36,773 nt of DNA. Origin: Chloroflexota bacterium (GTDB taxonomy: Bacteria; Chloroflexota; Dehalococcoidia; SM23-28-2). The DNA lies in assembly GCA_030691665.1 (NCBI GenBank), contig JAUYDU010000370.1, forward strand, positions 1 through 36,773, written 5' to 3'. A model generated the notes under the pieces. That model did no database searches. It was not told the origin of the DNA and worked only from the letters and a program-made list of their open reading frames with translations. Position 1 is the stretch's first letter. Each line of letters opens with the position of its first letter. The position numbers and the translations under genes are program-made. This document shows positions 23,517 through 31,143 of this stretch, piece after piece.

Positions 23517-23859
23517 ATGCCCTACGCCGAGCTTGCCGCCCACTTCCCCGAACAAGGGGAACTGGACCGCTTTCTAGCCGACACCGGCCTTCGACTGGAG
23601 CCCTCGAGCGCCGAAGCCCTCTATGGCGGGAAGGGCCTGGACCGACTACGTCCGTCGCCGTCCCGCGCGCCCGGCCTGTCCCCAGTGCGGTATCGCCCAG
23701 GACGTGCGCTGCTCCAGCTGCGATGCCAGCATCCAGCCTCGACAGCACGTACTCAGCGACTTCGTCATCGGAGCCCACGCCCTCGTGCAGGCCGACAGGC
23801 TGCTGACCAGGGACAGGGGATACTACGCCACCTACGTCCCCGAGCTGAAGCTGGGCTGA
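23517..23859 (+). pseudogene. vapC: PIN-domain toxin (VapC) with CxxC/CxxC insertion, truncated and frameshifted
   Basis: The first frame (23517 onward) gives PYAELAAHFPEQGELDRFL and EPSSAEALY. The conserved reading then moves to the frame of 23623: AGRAWTDYVRRRP, ACPQCGIAQDVRCSSC, HVLSDFVIGAHALVQADRLLTRDRGYYATYVPELKLG, with a stop at 23857-23859. DFxIGAHA and LTRDxxYY are typical of VapC PIN proteins of this subgroup. The first catalytic Asp region is missing, and the frames meet near 23620, so it is doubly broken. The two CxxC pairs suggest a zinc-ribbon insertion inside the PIN fold. The partner was probably the AbrB-type antitoxin at 22658. Confidence 0.7.
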
Positions 23860-24540
23860 GTGAGCAGCACCGGATACAGGGGAGAAGGTGCAGTGAAGGC
23901 GAATGCTAGACCGAGGAACGCAACTGACGGGAGAAGGTGGGAAGTAGGGAACCACCTATTCACCGTCCTCAAACCAAGCACCTTATCCTCTCCAGGGTGA
24001 CACTCCAGCCCCAGGAAAGCCGAGGGCAACACGTTGCCTGGCAAGCTACTCACCGTCCTTCTCTCCCAACACTACCGTGGCGTCGCGTGTACACACCCCG
24101 TTACCCTTCCCCTTCGTCACAGTTGGACCTTCTCGATTAACTCAAGATGTAAATATAGCCACGGTCATATTTTTCTCCAACGCCGCTCCAACTGCGCCCG
24201 GCGTCGTCCCTGCCCTTACTCCCCAATCCCGGCGCTGCCCTGTGCATCGCCGCAGAGGGGCGCCGTGTCGGCCTGAATCGACCGCACCCATCGTTTCGCG
24301 AGTCGTCATACTCTGGGCGCTCTCTTGCACGGGCCGCCGCCAAAATTGGAGTATATCCTCGCCAATTGGACTGCGCCCGCCGGATTCTTGGACTCGATTT
24401 GGACCTCCCAGCGGTAGGCTTGGCCCCGTAAGAAGCGCGTTTAGTCGGTACCGCCAATCGAAGAACCGACAGGACGGCCCGTCCGAGACCTTGGCCGGAT
24501 CAACCCGAAAGGGGAACGAGCTTGCTCTCCAGACTAGGGG
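23860..24540. other. Gene-free accessory stretch
   Basis: Several open frames exist here, but none has a ribosome site, a recognisable motif or sensible codon use. TCACCGTCCT occurs twice (about 23959 and 24050). The stretch around 24130-24180 is unusually AT-rich for the window. Nothing else is supported. Confidence 0.4.
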
Positions 24541-24883
24541 CTGAACAGGGCAAGAGGATCAAGCAACAGGGCTGGCAAGAGGCCAGGATTCACGAAGGGA
24601 GGTGCGAACGAACAGGAAGCTGACACGAGACTCCACAGCCGAACCAGACGCCGTAGTCAGAGAAGGGAGGCGACCGAAGCCGAGAGACGACTCGTTCGAG
24701 TCCGACTGACAAGCCGGCGAAGAGCCGCTCCCAATAGAACGACGCACGGGCACCAGCGATTCGGCGAAATGAGGCCTCCTCGCGTCGGTCCGACCGAGAG
24801 CAACGGGTCTCGCCTGTAGCCTGAGCTGCCCGCTGTCCGTCAAGCAGAAGCCCCACCGGGGTTAGTCCCCAGCGGGGCTTTTT
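24541..24883 (+). ncRNA. Candidate structured RNA, purine-rich, ending in a terminator
   Basis: This gene-free stretch is strongly purine-rich on the plus strand between about 24541 and 24690. It contains local hairpins such as CTGGC-AAGAG-GCCAG (24572-24586), GACTC-GTTC-GAGTC (about 24688-24701) and TCGGT-CCG-ACCGA (about 24784-24796). It finishes with a strong rho-independent terminator. A long untranslated leader of the following genes is excluded if the terminator works. No match to rRNA, tmRNA, RNase P or 6S signatures is seen. It is a candidate only. Confidence 0.3.
24849..24883 (+). terminator. Strong rho-independent terminator
   Basis: AGCCCC (24849-24854) pairs with GGGGCT (24874-24879), and an inner GGGG/CCCC stem (24858-24861, 24867-24870) closes a TTAGT loop. 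TTTTT at 24879-24883 follows directly. Confidence 0.75.
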
Positions 24884-24910
24884 GCGTTTCATGTCGAAAG
24901 GAGATCCGTC

Positions 24911-25033
24911 GTGCGATCCAGAAGCGATCGTTGGCGGAACGGGCGAGGCTCGCGGGGAGCCGCCCGCGCCGCGACCATGCTGAGCGCCGCTGCCTTCCTG
25001 GCGGCGCTTCTGTTCAAGGCCTGGCCATTCTAG
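24911..25033 (+). CDS. 40-residue membrane microprotein
   Basis: GTG 24911 follows an AAAGGAG site at the usual distance, and the frame stops at 25031-25033. The product has a very basic N-terminus (RSRSDRWRNGRGSRGAARAA), then a hydrophobic helix MLSAAAFLAALLFKAWPF to the end, the layout of a single-pass membrane peptide with N-terminus inside. It is the first gene after the terminator and is followed 21 bases later by the next start, so it probably begins the element's operon. The function is unknown. Confidence 0.5.
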   Translation: MRSRSDRWRNGRGSRGAARAATMLSAAAFLAALLFKAWPF

Positions 25034-25054
25034 AGGTCGTAAAGGAGGAACACC

Positions 25055-25333
25055 GTGCAACTCGATACCGTATCCCGCCGCGAACTGTGCTGCCTCTCCA
25101 TGTGGGGCAAGCTGAAGCTGGCGGCAGAGCGCATCGACCCGTCCGAGTACCGGGACGTCGCCCTGGCCCTGGTGGCCATGGACGTGCCCGTGGGTCAGGT
25201 GAAGCGTCTGGGCATGGCCATCCTGGCCCAACGAGGCGAGGAGGGCCAGCGTTACTTCATGGGCGAGTACGCTGACCTCGTCTGGGACAGCCTGCGGGAC
25301 GAGCTGACGTCGGCCGGGGTGAAAGCGGCGTGA
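25055..25333 (+). CDS. Hypothetical protein, 92 residues
   Basis: GTG 25055 has an excellent AAAGGAGG site. The soluble, mainly helical product starts MQLDTVSRRELCCLSMWGKLKLAAERIDP and contains VGQVKRLGMAILAQRG. There is a Cys-Cys pair near residue 12. I recognise no family. It overlaps the next gene by 4 bases (GTGA), so the two are translationally coupled, and the position at the head of a replication and repair cluster suggests an element-specific role. Confidence 0.65.
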   Translation: MQLDTVSRRELCCLSMWGKLKLAAERIDPSEYRDVALALVAMDVPVGQVKRLGMAILAQRGEEGQRYFMGEYADLVWDSLRDELTSAGVKAA

Positions 25334-25929
25334 GACGCAGGAGAAGGACTCGATCGAGGGCGTGGAAGGCCGTCCGCCGTTGGGGCTCCAGTGCGTGCCG
25401 GATGTGCCGCTGCGCGATCGTCGCCTGCTGCAACGCGCTGGCCCGTCGGCTCCGGACGCGCGGCCCGGCTGTCATCGTCGACAGCCGGCGTCGGCAGGCG
25501 CGGCGCCTGCGTCGAGAGGTGGCACGAGCTGCGCGGACCTACGCGCGAGCCCTTGGGACGGAACTGCCGCAGGGACTGCTGGTGGTGATCCAGCGAGTAG
25601 TCTACGACGGCCGGCAGCTCAACGGGCTGCTGCAGGCGTTCGACGGAGCCAGCGGGAACCGACGCTACGTGGTGCACCTGGCGCTGTCCGTGAACGGCCG
25701 ACAGGTGGGCGACGACGAGCTTGTGGCGGCCCTGCGTCACCAGCTGACCCGCGCTCTGGAGGACATCGTCGGCAAGCCCGCCCTGAACGTCCCGCTGGAC
25801 CTGGAAGTGCCGCGGGTGCGGGCAGGAGCGCCCATCGTGGAGCTGCGGCCCGAAGCGCGGGAGGGACACGACGGGCAGGAGCGTCGTGCCATGCCCTTCC
25901 AACGGATCGAAGACGACCAGGCTTCATAG
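25330..25929 (+). CDS. Hypothetical basic protein, 199 residues
   Basis: GTG 25330 overlaps the previous stop. The N-terminus is very Arg-rich, with a cluster of Cys (CRMCRCAIVACC, about residues 23-34) that could bind metal or nucleic acid. Residues 65-165 look like a folded domain containing VVIQRVVYDGRQLNGLL, then YVVHLALSVNGRQVGDDELVAALRHQLTRAL. That last helix faintly recalls the HExxH helix of zinc peptidases in a degenerate form (H-Q-L-T-R), but without the catalytic Glu I make no such claim. No known family is assigned. Confidence 0.6.
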   Translation: MRRRRRTRSRAWKAVRRWGSSACRMCRCAIVACCNALARRLRTRGPAVIVDSRRRQARRLRREVARAARTYARALGTELPQGLLVVIQRVVYDGRQLNGLLQAFDGASGNRRYVVHLALSVNGRQVGDDELVAALRHQLTRALEDIVGKPALNVPLDLEVPRVRAGAPIVELRPEAREGHDGQERRAMPFQRIEDDQAS

Positions 25930-25951
25930 TTCAGCAAGGAGGTGAACAACC

Positions 25952-26974
25952 ATGACACAACGCATAGTGCTCAAGAGTCTAGGGGAACTCGGTCGCTTCG
26001 CGGACTTGCTTGCCCCGAGTGACCGGCCCAGCAACGAACGGGCGCTCGTGCCAGTCGTGGTCGAGCCGATGATGGCGCCGGACCTCGAAGCGCTGGCCGA
26101 CGCCGCGAGCCGGGCGGCCGAGGAGCTACGCCACCTCGCCGAAGCCGACAGCCGGGCGAGGCGCGAGGCGGAGGCGGCGCTGACCCGCTACCGGCGGCTC
26201 CAGGGCGACAGAGCCCGCCTTCAGCGCATCGCCGGCGAGGCGCAGACGGTCGCCGACCGTGCGGCGGCACTAGCCCAGGAAGCCTTCGAGCCCGCGTGCC
26301 GTGAGCGGGCGGGGGCCGTCGCGATAGCCGCGGCGTTCGTCGCAGCAACGGCCAGGAACCGGCTGCAGGCTGTCGAGGCGGACGTGGAAACGCTCGGTGC
26401 CCGCGAGGACCTGGCACGGCTGCTGGAGGAGGAGCGCGAGAGGGAGGAAGCCGCTCGCCGCCAGGCCGAGGAACGCCAGCGGGAGGCTCGGCTGAGAGAC
26501 GGTATCGCCCGTGCAGAGGCGCTGGCGAAGGAGCGAAAATTCAACGAGGCCCGGAGGCTGTTGGGTCGTCTCGCTCAAGAGTGCCCCAACAGTCCCGCCC
26601 TGGCCTCGTACATCGACAGGATACGGCGGCAGGAGTGGGCCGTCAAGACGCAGCGCCTCGAAGAGGCATTGCGTCAGGCCCGCCGTCTAATCCGCCGAGA
26701 ACCCCGTGAGGCCATCGCTCTCCTGGAGCCGCTCGACCTGAGCGGGATGCCGGACACCCTCGTGCGACAGGTCTACGGGTGCTGGTTGACCGGCTGCCGT
26801 GGCCTCGGGCTCGAATCGGCTATCCACTACCCGGCGGCCTTCGGCAGGGGAGCCGTCTTGATCCCCACGCGAGACAATGGCCTCGAAGTCGTCTCCGCCA
26901 TCGGCCTTCCCCACTGGCAGCCAGGCCGCCGTTTGTCTCGCGCTGCGCTCAAGGGCGCACACCCTCTCCGCTGA
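25952..26974 (+). CDS. Coiled-coil hypothetical protein, 340 residues
   Basis: ATG 25952 follows AAGGAGGTG, an ideal ribosome site. Residues 45-190 are long Ala/Arg/Glu-rich helices predicted to form coiled coils (LADAASRAAEELRHLAEADS, RLLEEEREREEAARRQAEER). Residues 190-275 look like a TPR-type helical repeat (FNEARRLLGRLAQECPNSPAL, then EAIALLEPLDLSGMP). The last 60 residues (CWLTGCRGLGLESAIHYP...) are distinct and contain two Cys. It could be a scaffold or DNA-organising protein of the mobile element. I do not recognise it. Confidence 0.7.
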   Translation: MTQRIVLKSLGELGRFADLLAPSDRPSNERALVPVVVEPMMAPDLEALADAASRAAEELRHLAEADSRARREAEAALTRYRRLQGDRARLQRIAGEAQTVADRAAALAQEAFEPACRERAGAVAIAAAFVAATARNRLQAVEADVETLGAREDLARLLEEEREREEAARRQAEERQREARLRDGIARAEALAKERKFNEARRLLGRLAQECPNSPALASYIDRIRRQEWAVKTQRLEEALRQARRLIRREPREAIALLEPLDLSGMPDTLVRQVYGCWLTGCRGLGLESAIHYPAAFGRGAVLIPTRDNGLEVVSAIGLPHWQPGRRLSRAALKGAHPLR

Positions 26975-26999
26975 CTTTCCGGCCTCTAGAACGCCTTTC

Positions 27000-27030
27000 C
27001 CCTGGGGGCCGCTACAAGCGGCCCCCAGGG
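27000..27030. terminator. Perfect 14-bp stem hairpin between the coiled-coil gene and the helicase
   Basis: Bases 27000-27013 pair perfectly with 27017-27030 around the loop ACA; the stem is almost all G-C. It comes 26 bases after the upstream stop. There is no U-run, so it may act as a rho-independent-like pause, a mRNA stability element or a recombination site rather than a plain terminator. Confidence 0.5.
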
Positions 27031-27120
27031 TGCACATGCGTCCGCCCGGGGAGATCTGTGCCTGGCTCCCTGGCAAGCAGCAGGTCGACTCACAGCCCTT
27101 CGAGAAATGGAGAACCCAAC

Positions 27121-27195
27121 ATGTCCAAAGAAGACCGGTTCAGCGAATACAGCCGCCACAGGTGCCGACAACCGGCGGAGCTCTGGCAGTGCTAG
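27121..27195 (+). CDS. Possible 24-residue leader peptide overlapping the helicase start
   Basis: ATG 27121 opens a short frame beginning MSKEDRFSEY and ending WQC with a stop at 27193-27195. A GGAG lies 8-9 bases upstream. Its stop overlaps the chosen GTG start of the helicase gene, so it could be a coupling leader. Alternatively it is the true helicase N-terminus separated by a frameshift. It is weakly supported. Confidence 0.3.
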   Translation: MSKEDRFSEYSRHRCRQPAELWQC

Positions 27196-29081
27196 ACCTG
27201 TCGAAACTCAACCCGGAGCAGAGGGAGGCGGTCACCGCCACGGAGGGGCCTTTGCTCGTCGTGGCCGGCCCCGGCTCCGGCAAGACGGCCGTCATCGCCG
27301 CCCGCGCCGCCTACATCATCGACCAGGGGCTGGCGGAGCCGTCGGCGGTTCTGGCCGTCACCTTCACCAACAAGGCCGGCCGCGAGCTCAAGCGTCGCCT
27401 GGCTTCGGTGCTGGGGGAGTCGGCGCGCCAGGTGTGGGCGGGGACTTTCCACGCCTTCGCCCTGCGCATGCTCCGCCAGTGGGGCGGCCACTTCGGCTTC
27501 GATCCCGATCACCTCTCGGTTTACGCCGACCAGGGGGACCGAAGGACGGCGCTGACGCAGGCCCTGAAGGAGCTGGGCCTCGACCCCAAAGGTCAGCCCA
27601 GAGAGGCGCTCCTCCAGATGATCAGCCGGGCCAAGGACCGATTGCTCTGGCCGAAGGACGTGGCGGGGCGTGACCCGGAGCTCAGCGCCGTGTACGAGGC
27701 TTACCAGGGAGTGCTGCGGCGCCGCAACGCCCTGGACTTCGACGACTTCCTCCTGTTCGCCGTGCGGCTTCTGGAGGAGCGAGCCGACGTAGCCCGTTCG
27801 CTGCGCTGCACCCACCGGTACATCCTGGTGGACGAGTTCCAGGACGTGAATCACGCCCAGCACCGGCTTCTCACCCTTCTGGCCGCCGAGCACGGCAACC
27901 TCTGCGTCGTCGGCGACCCCGTGCAGAATTTGTTCTCCTGGCGGGGGAGCGACATCCGCTACCTGCTGGAGTTCCAGCGGGATTACCCGAACGCGCGAGT
28001 TATCTCCCTGGAACAGAATTACCGCAGCACGCAGGTGATCCTGGCCGTGGCCAACGCTCTCAGCGCCGCCCTGCGCTACGGGCGGCGGAACCTCTGGACG
28101 GCCAACCCACCCGGCCTGCCGGTAGTGCTGCGGGCCACCGACGACCCTCAGGCCGAGGCGGCCTTCGTCGTCGCCGAAGTGCAACGGCTCATCGCTGAGG
28201 GCGCTGTCGGGTCGCCAGGTGACTGCGCCGTCCTCTATCGAACCAACGCTCAGGCGCGGGAGCTGGAGCTGGCCTGCCTGGAGGCGGGCCTGCCCTACAG
28301 CGTGCGCGGCAACAACGACTTCCTGGCGCGCAAGGAGATCCGCGACCTCCTGGCCTACCTTAGGCTGGTGCACAACCCGCAGGACGTAGTGGCTCTGGGA
28401 CGGGTGGTGAACACGCCGCCCCGACGGCTGGCCACCCTGGAACGGCGCATCCGCGCCGGTGAGGAGCTAACCCTGGGCAGACTGGAGGCGGAGTTCCCCT
28501 GCGGCCTCAAGGGCGACCGCAGCCGCAAGGCGCTGCGCGATTTCCTAGAGGTCGTGGCTGTGCTCCGCTCCATGGCGGACGCCCCGCCTGGACCGCTCAT
28601 CGAGGCGGTTCTGGAACTCACTGGATACCGGACATGGCTGCGGGGCCAGGAGGACGGCGAAGCGCGCCTGGCGAACCTGGAGTCCTTTCGCGGATTCGCC
28701 GAGCGGTCGGAGGCTCAGGACCTGGCCGAGTTCCTGGACGAGGTCAGCCTCGCAAGCGACCTGGAGACGGGCTCCGACCCCGAGGGCCTTGCCCTCTCCA
28801 CCATTCACGCCGTCAAGGGGCTGGAGTGGCCGGTGGTGTTCGTCGCTGGACTGGAGGACGGACTGCTCCCCCACGCCCGCGCCCTGGACGGGCTGGAGGG
28901 CGAGGGCAGTGCCCTGGAGGAGGAGCTGCGGCTGTGCTATGTGGCGGTCACCCGCGCCGTCGACCGAGTCTACCTCACCTATGCGCGGCGGCGGCCAGGC
29001 AACGGCCGGTCACTAGCCGCCATGCCCTCGCGTTTCCTGCGACGGATGCCCATCGACCTGTTGGAGCGTCGCGCCGCGTAG
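27189..29081 (+). CDS. UvrD/PcrA-type superfamily 1 DNA helicase
   Basis: The start GTG 27189 has GGAG 9 bases upstream and gives 630 residues beginning LDLSKLNPEQREAV, the Q-motif start of this family; a longer open frame to 26877 is antisense-like. Walker A is AGPGSGKT at 26-33, motif II is LVDEFQDVN, and motif III GDPVQNLFSWRGSD. The QNYRS motif follows, then motif V (STIHAVKGLEWPVVF) and motif VI (LCYVAVTRAVDRVYLTY). It is a 3'-5' ATP-driven helicase unwinding DNA in repair or in replication of mobile DNA. At 630 residues it is somewhat shorter than chromosomal PcrA and lacks a long C-terminal tail. It precedes the primase by 12 bases. Confidence 0.93.
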   Translation: MLDLSKLNPEQREAVTATEGPLLVVAGPGSGKTAVIAARAAYIIDQGLAEPSAVLAVTFTNKAGRELKRRLASVLGESARQVWAGTFHAFALRMLRQWGGHFGFDPDHLSVYADQGDRRTALTQALKELGLDPKGQPREALLQMISRAKDRLLWPKDVAGRDPELSAVYEAYQGVLRRRNALDFDDFLLFAVRLLEERADVARSLRCTHRYILVDEFQDVNHAQHRLLTLLAAEHGNLCVVGDPVQNLFSWRGSDIRYLLEFQRDYPNARVISLEQNYRSTQVILAVANALSAALRYGRRNLWTANPPGLPVVLRATDDPQAEAAFVVAEVQRLIAEGAVGSPGDCAVLYRTNAQARELELACLEAGLPYSVRGNNDFLARKEIRDLLAYLRLVHNPQDVVALGRVVNTPPRRLATLERRIRAGEELTLGRLEAEFPCGLKGDRSRKALRDFLEVVAVLRSMADAPPGPLIEAVLELTGYRTWLRGQEDGEARLANLESFRGFAERSEAQDLAEFLDEVSLASDLETGSDPEGLALSTIHAVKGLEWPVVFVAGLEDGLLPHARALDGLEGEGSALEEELRLCYVAVTRAVDRVYLTYARRRPGNGRSLAAMPSRFLRRMPIDLLERRAA

Positions 29082-29093
29082 AAGGAGATCGCT

Positions 29094-30131
29094 GTGTACG
29101 ACGTGCGGGCTATTCGGAACGCCCACGCCATCGAAGATGTGGCCAGCGACGCCGGAGTCGAACTGCGGCCCGTAGGTGGGCGGCTTCTGGGTCGCTGCCC
29201 CTTCCACCGTGATGAGCGGCCCAGCCTGGTGGTCTATCCGCACAATCGCAGCTATTTCTGCTTCGGCTGCGGTGCCGGGGGCGACGTCATCGACTTCGTG
29301 GCCCGGCTGCGCGAAGTGGAGTTCAAAGAGGCAGCCGCCATGCTCGCCGGCCCTTCTACTGACCAGAGAGGCCGCAAACGGGCACCGCCGCAGATCGCGC
29401 GGTCGACGAGAGAGCGGCACGCCCAAGTCTCAAGCCAAGCGGAGGTGGAAGTCATCGACGCTGCCGCCTCGTTCTACCACGACGCCCTTTGGCGGAGCCG
29501 AGAGGCTCTCGCCTACCTGGCCGCTCGGGGCATCGACCGGAGCACAGCCCACCGATGCAGGCTTGGCTTCGCTTGCCACGGGCTCGCGGACTATCTCCGC
29601 CGCGATGGGCTGAGCCTAGCAGCTGCTCGCCGTGTGGGGCTGCTCGTAGGGGAAGAGGGCACCATGCTAGGCCGCATCGTCATTCCCGACGTGCACGCTG
29701 GCAAGGCGAGGTGGCTCACCGGCCGAGCCCTGGGGCAGGCCACCCCCCGTTATCTGAACCTGCGTCTGCCGACGCCTCTGCTCGGTCTCGGGCTGGTGCG
29801 CGGGGACGAGGTCGTAGTTACCGAAGGCCCTTTCGACTGGCTGACGGGCATTCAGTGGAACCTGCCAACGGTGGCGCTGCTCGGCACCCACACCTCGCGG
29901 TCGACGGTGCAGACGCTCGCGCGCTTCCGCCGGGTGTACCTGGCGCTGGACGCCGACGAGGCCGGGCATCGCGCCGCCGCAAGGCTGACGTCGGCGCTCA
30001 GACCCCGGGCGATAGCTGTCGAGCTTCCACCCGGCGTCCACGACCTGAACGACCTGGGGCGCTCTCCCGCTGGCCGGGAGGCGTTCCAGCGCTGCCTAGA
30101 AGATGCAAATCGGAGAAGGGAAGAAAGATGA
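29094..30131 (+). CDS. CHC2-zinc and Toprim DNA primase, element type
   Basis: GTG 29094 follows AAGGAGATC. The 345-residue protein has a DnaG-like zinc domain with C35-P-F-H38 and C56-F-G-C59, then AGGDVIDFVARL. A central part follows with IDRSTAHRCRLGFA. The Toprim domain shows VVVTEGPFDWL (Glu244) and LALDADEAG (Asp286, Asp288), the metal-binding residues. It should synthesise RNA primers. Compared with about 600 residues for chromosomal DnaG, it lacks the C-terminal helicase-binding domain, as in plasmid and phage primases. Its stop overlaps the Rad52-type gene start (ATGA). Confidence 0.92.
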   Translation: MYDVRAIRNAHAIEDVASDAGVELRPVGGRLLGRCPFHRDERPSLVVYPHNRSYFCFGCGAGGDVIDFVARLREVEFKEAAAMLAGPSTDQRGRKRAPPQIARSTRERHAQVSSQAEVEVIDAAASFYHDALWRSREALAYLAARGIDRSTAHRCRLGFACHGLADYLRRDGLSLAAARRVGLLVGEEGTMLGRIVIPDVHAGKARWLTGRALGQATPRYLNLRLPTPLLGLGLVRGDEVVVTEGPFDWLTGIQWNLPTVALLGTHTSRSTVQTLARFRRVYLALDADEAGHRAAARLTSALRPRAIAVELPPGVHDLNDLGRSPAGREAFQRCLEDANRRREER

Positions 30132-30922
30132 GATACCTTCGACGTAACGGCCGGGCTGCGCCCAGACGGGCGCCCGTTGGGGCGCGCCGCCTGACGGTTG
30201 GTAGGCGGACAACCAACACCCGGGCCGATGGGCTGCCTCGTCAGGTGCTCGCTCTCCTGGCGCAGCCCCTGGATCCGGCCCTGATCTCGGAGCGCGAGGC
30301 CCGCGATGGGCGGGTGCTCCAGTACATCGAGGGATGGGCCGCGATCAACCAAGCCAATCGAATATTTGGACACGACGGCTGGGGCGCAGAAGTGATCGGT
30401 GAGGTTGGCTATCGCCCCCTCAGCCTGGCCGAGCCCGACACTGGCGAGGCAGTCGCCGTGGGGATGTATGCCGCGACGGTACGGGTTTCGGTCCGCGGCT
30501 GTCCGCCGAAGGCCGACGTCGGCTGCTCCTTCCTCTCGCAGGACACGCCCGAGGCCCATGAGGCCGCCTACAAGGGCGCCGTGACCGACGCCATGAAGCG
30601 GGCTCTGCGCCACTTCGGTGACCAGTTCGCCAATAGGCTGTACGACCGTCGTAATGCCGTCGACCCGGCATCGCCGAAACGGGCGGCGCCAGCCTCCCCC
30701 GCCAGGCTGGAGGCGATGCGCCGCAAAGTGCTGGATCTGTCGGGACGCCTCGGCGTCGACGAGGGGAAGGCGCGCGCCTGGGCGCAGAAGCGGTACGGCC
30801 AGCCCCTTGACGCGCTCGGCGAGCAGGAACTGGCCGACGCCGTTCGCTCCCTGGCCGAACAGCTGAATCAGCGCAACGGCCTGGCCGCCGACAGGCGGAG
30901 CGTCCGCCGCCTGGCTGCGTAG
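30128..30922 (+). CDS. Rad52/Rad22-family single-strand annealing protein
   Basis: ATG 30128 overlaps the primase stop by 4 bases; a longer frame upstream is a shadow of the primase. The 264-residue product has a basic N-terminus, then LISEREARDGRVLQYIEGWAAINQANRIFGHDGW, continuing with AAYKGAVTDAMKRALRHFGDQFANRLYD. This is the core of the Rad52/Rad22 domain (about 40-190). Such proteins anneal complementary single strands and act in phage- or element-borne recombination. The C-terminus (about 200-264) is basic and helical. Together with the helicase and primase it suggests replication by recombination. Confidence 0.9.
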   Translation: MRYLRRNGRAAPRRAPVGARRLTVGRRTTNTRADGLPRQVLALLAQPLDPALISEREARDGRVLQYIEGWAAINQANRIFGHDGWGAEVIGEVGYRPLSLAEPDTGEAVAVGMYAATVRVSVRGCPPKADVGCSFLSQDTPEAHEAAYKGAVTDAMKRALRHFGDQFANRLYDRRNAVDPASPKRAAPASPARLEAMRRKVLDLSGRLGVDEGKARAWAQKRYGQPLDALGEQELADAVRSLAEQLNQRNGLAADRRSVRRLAA

Positions 30923-30927
30923 AGGCC

Positions 30928-31143
30928 ATGGCTCTCCAGCATCGACGCCTGGTGCGGCTGATACAGACCCGCACCGGGCTGCGATACGTGGTACAGGTCC
31001 CCGAGCCTCAGTGCCCTATCCCAGGCTGGCGCGCCTACGCGGTGCTGGCCTTCGGGCCGAACGGCGACGGCGACCAGCGCCTCACCCTGTACGAACGACT
31101 AGAGGATGGTCCGGAGGCTCCCGATGGCCAACAGGCAGCGTAA
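30928..31143 (+). CDS. Small hypothetical protein, 71 residues
   Basis: ATG 30928 lies 5 bases after the Rad52-type stop with a close GAGG. The sequence RLIQTRTGLRYVVQVPEP, then CPIPGWRAYAVLAFG, suggests a small beta-rich domain with a single Cys. It overlaps the 5' end of the RadC-type gene by 20 bases. No family is recognised. Confidence 0.55.
   Translation: MALQHRRLVRLIQTRTGLRYVVQVPEPQCPIPGWRAYAVLAFGPNGDGDQRLTLYERLEDGPEAPDGQQAA

Noticed and set aside
24077..24544. Open frame of about 155 codons in the gene-free stretch
   Set aside because: No ribosome site, codon use and composition unlike real genes here, and no recognisable motif. A competing frame on the other strand is equally unconvincing.
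24541..24883. Identification as tmRNA, RNase P RNA or 6S RNA
   Set aside because: None of the diagnostic conserved segments (tRNA-like ends, P4 core or the 6S bubble) could be found.
26877..27188. Extension of the helicase frame to the left
   Set aside because: It runs through the 3' end of the coiled-coil gene and the hairpin, and the family N-terminus begins right at LDLSKLNPEQ.
29489..30127. Long extension of the Rad52-type frame
   Set aside because: It lies within the primase gene, and the overlap ATGA at 30128 gives the family-typical start.
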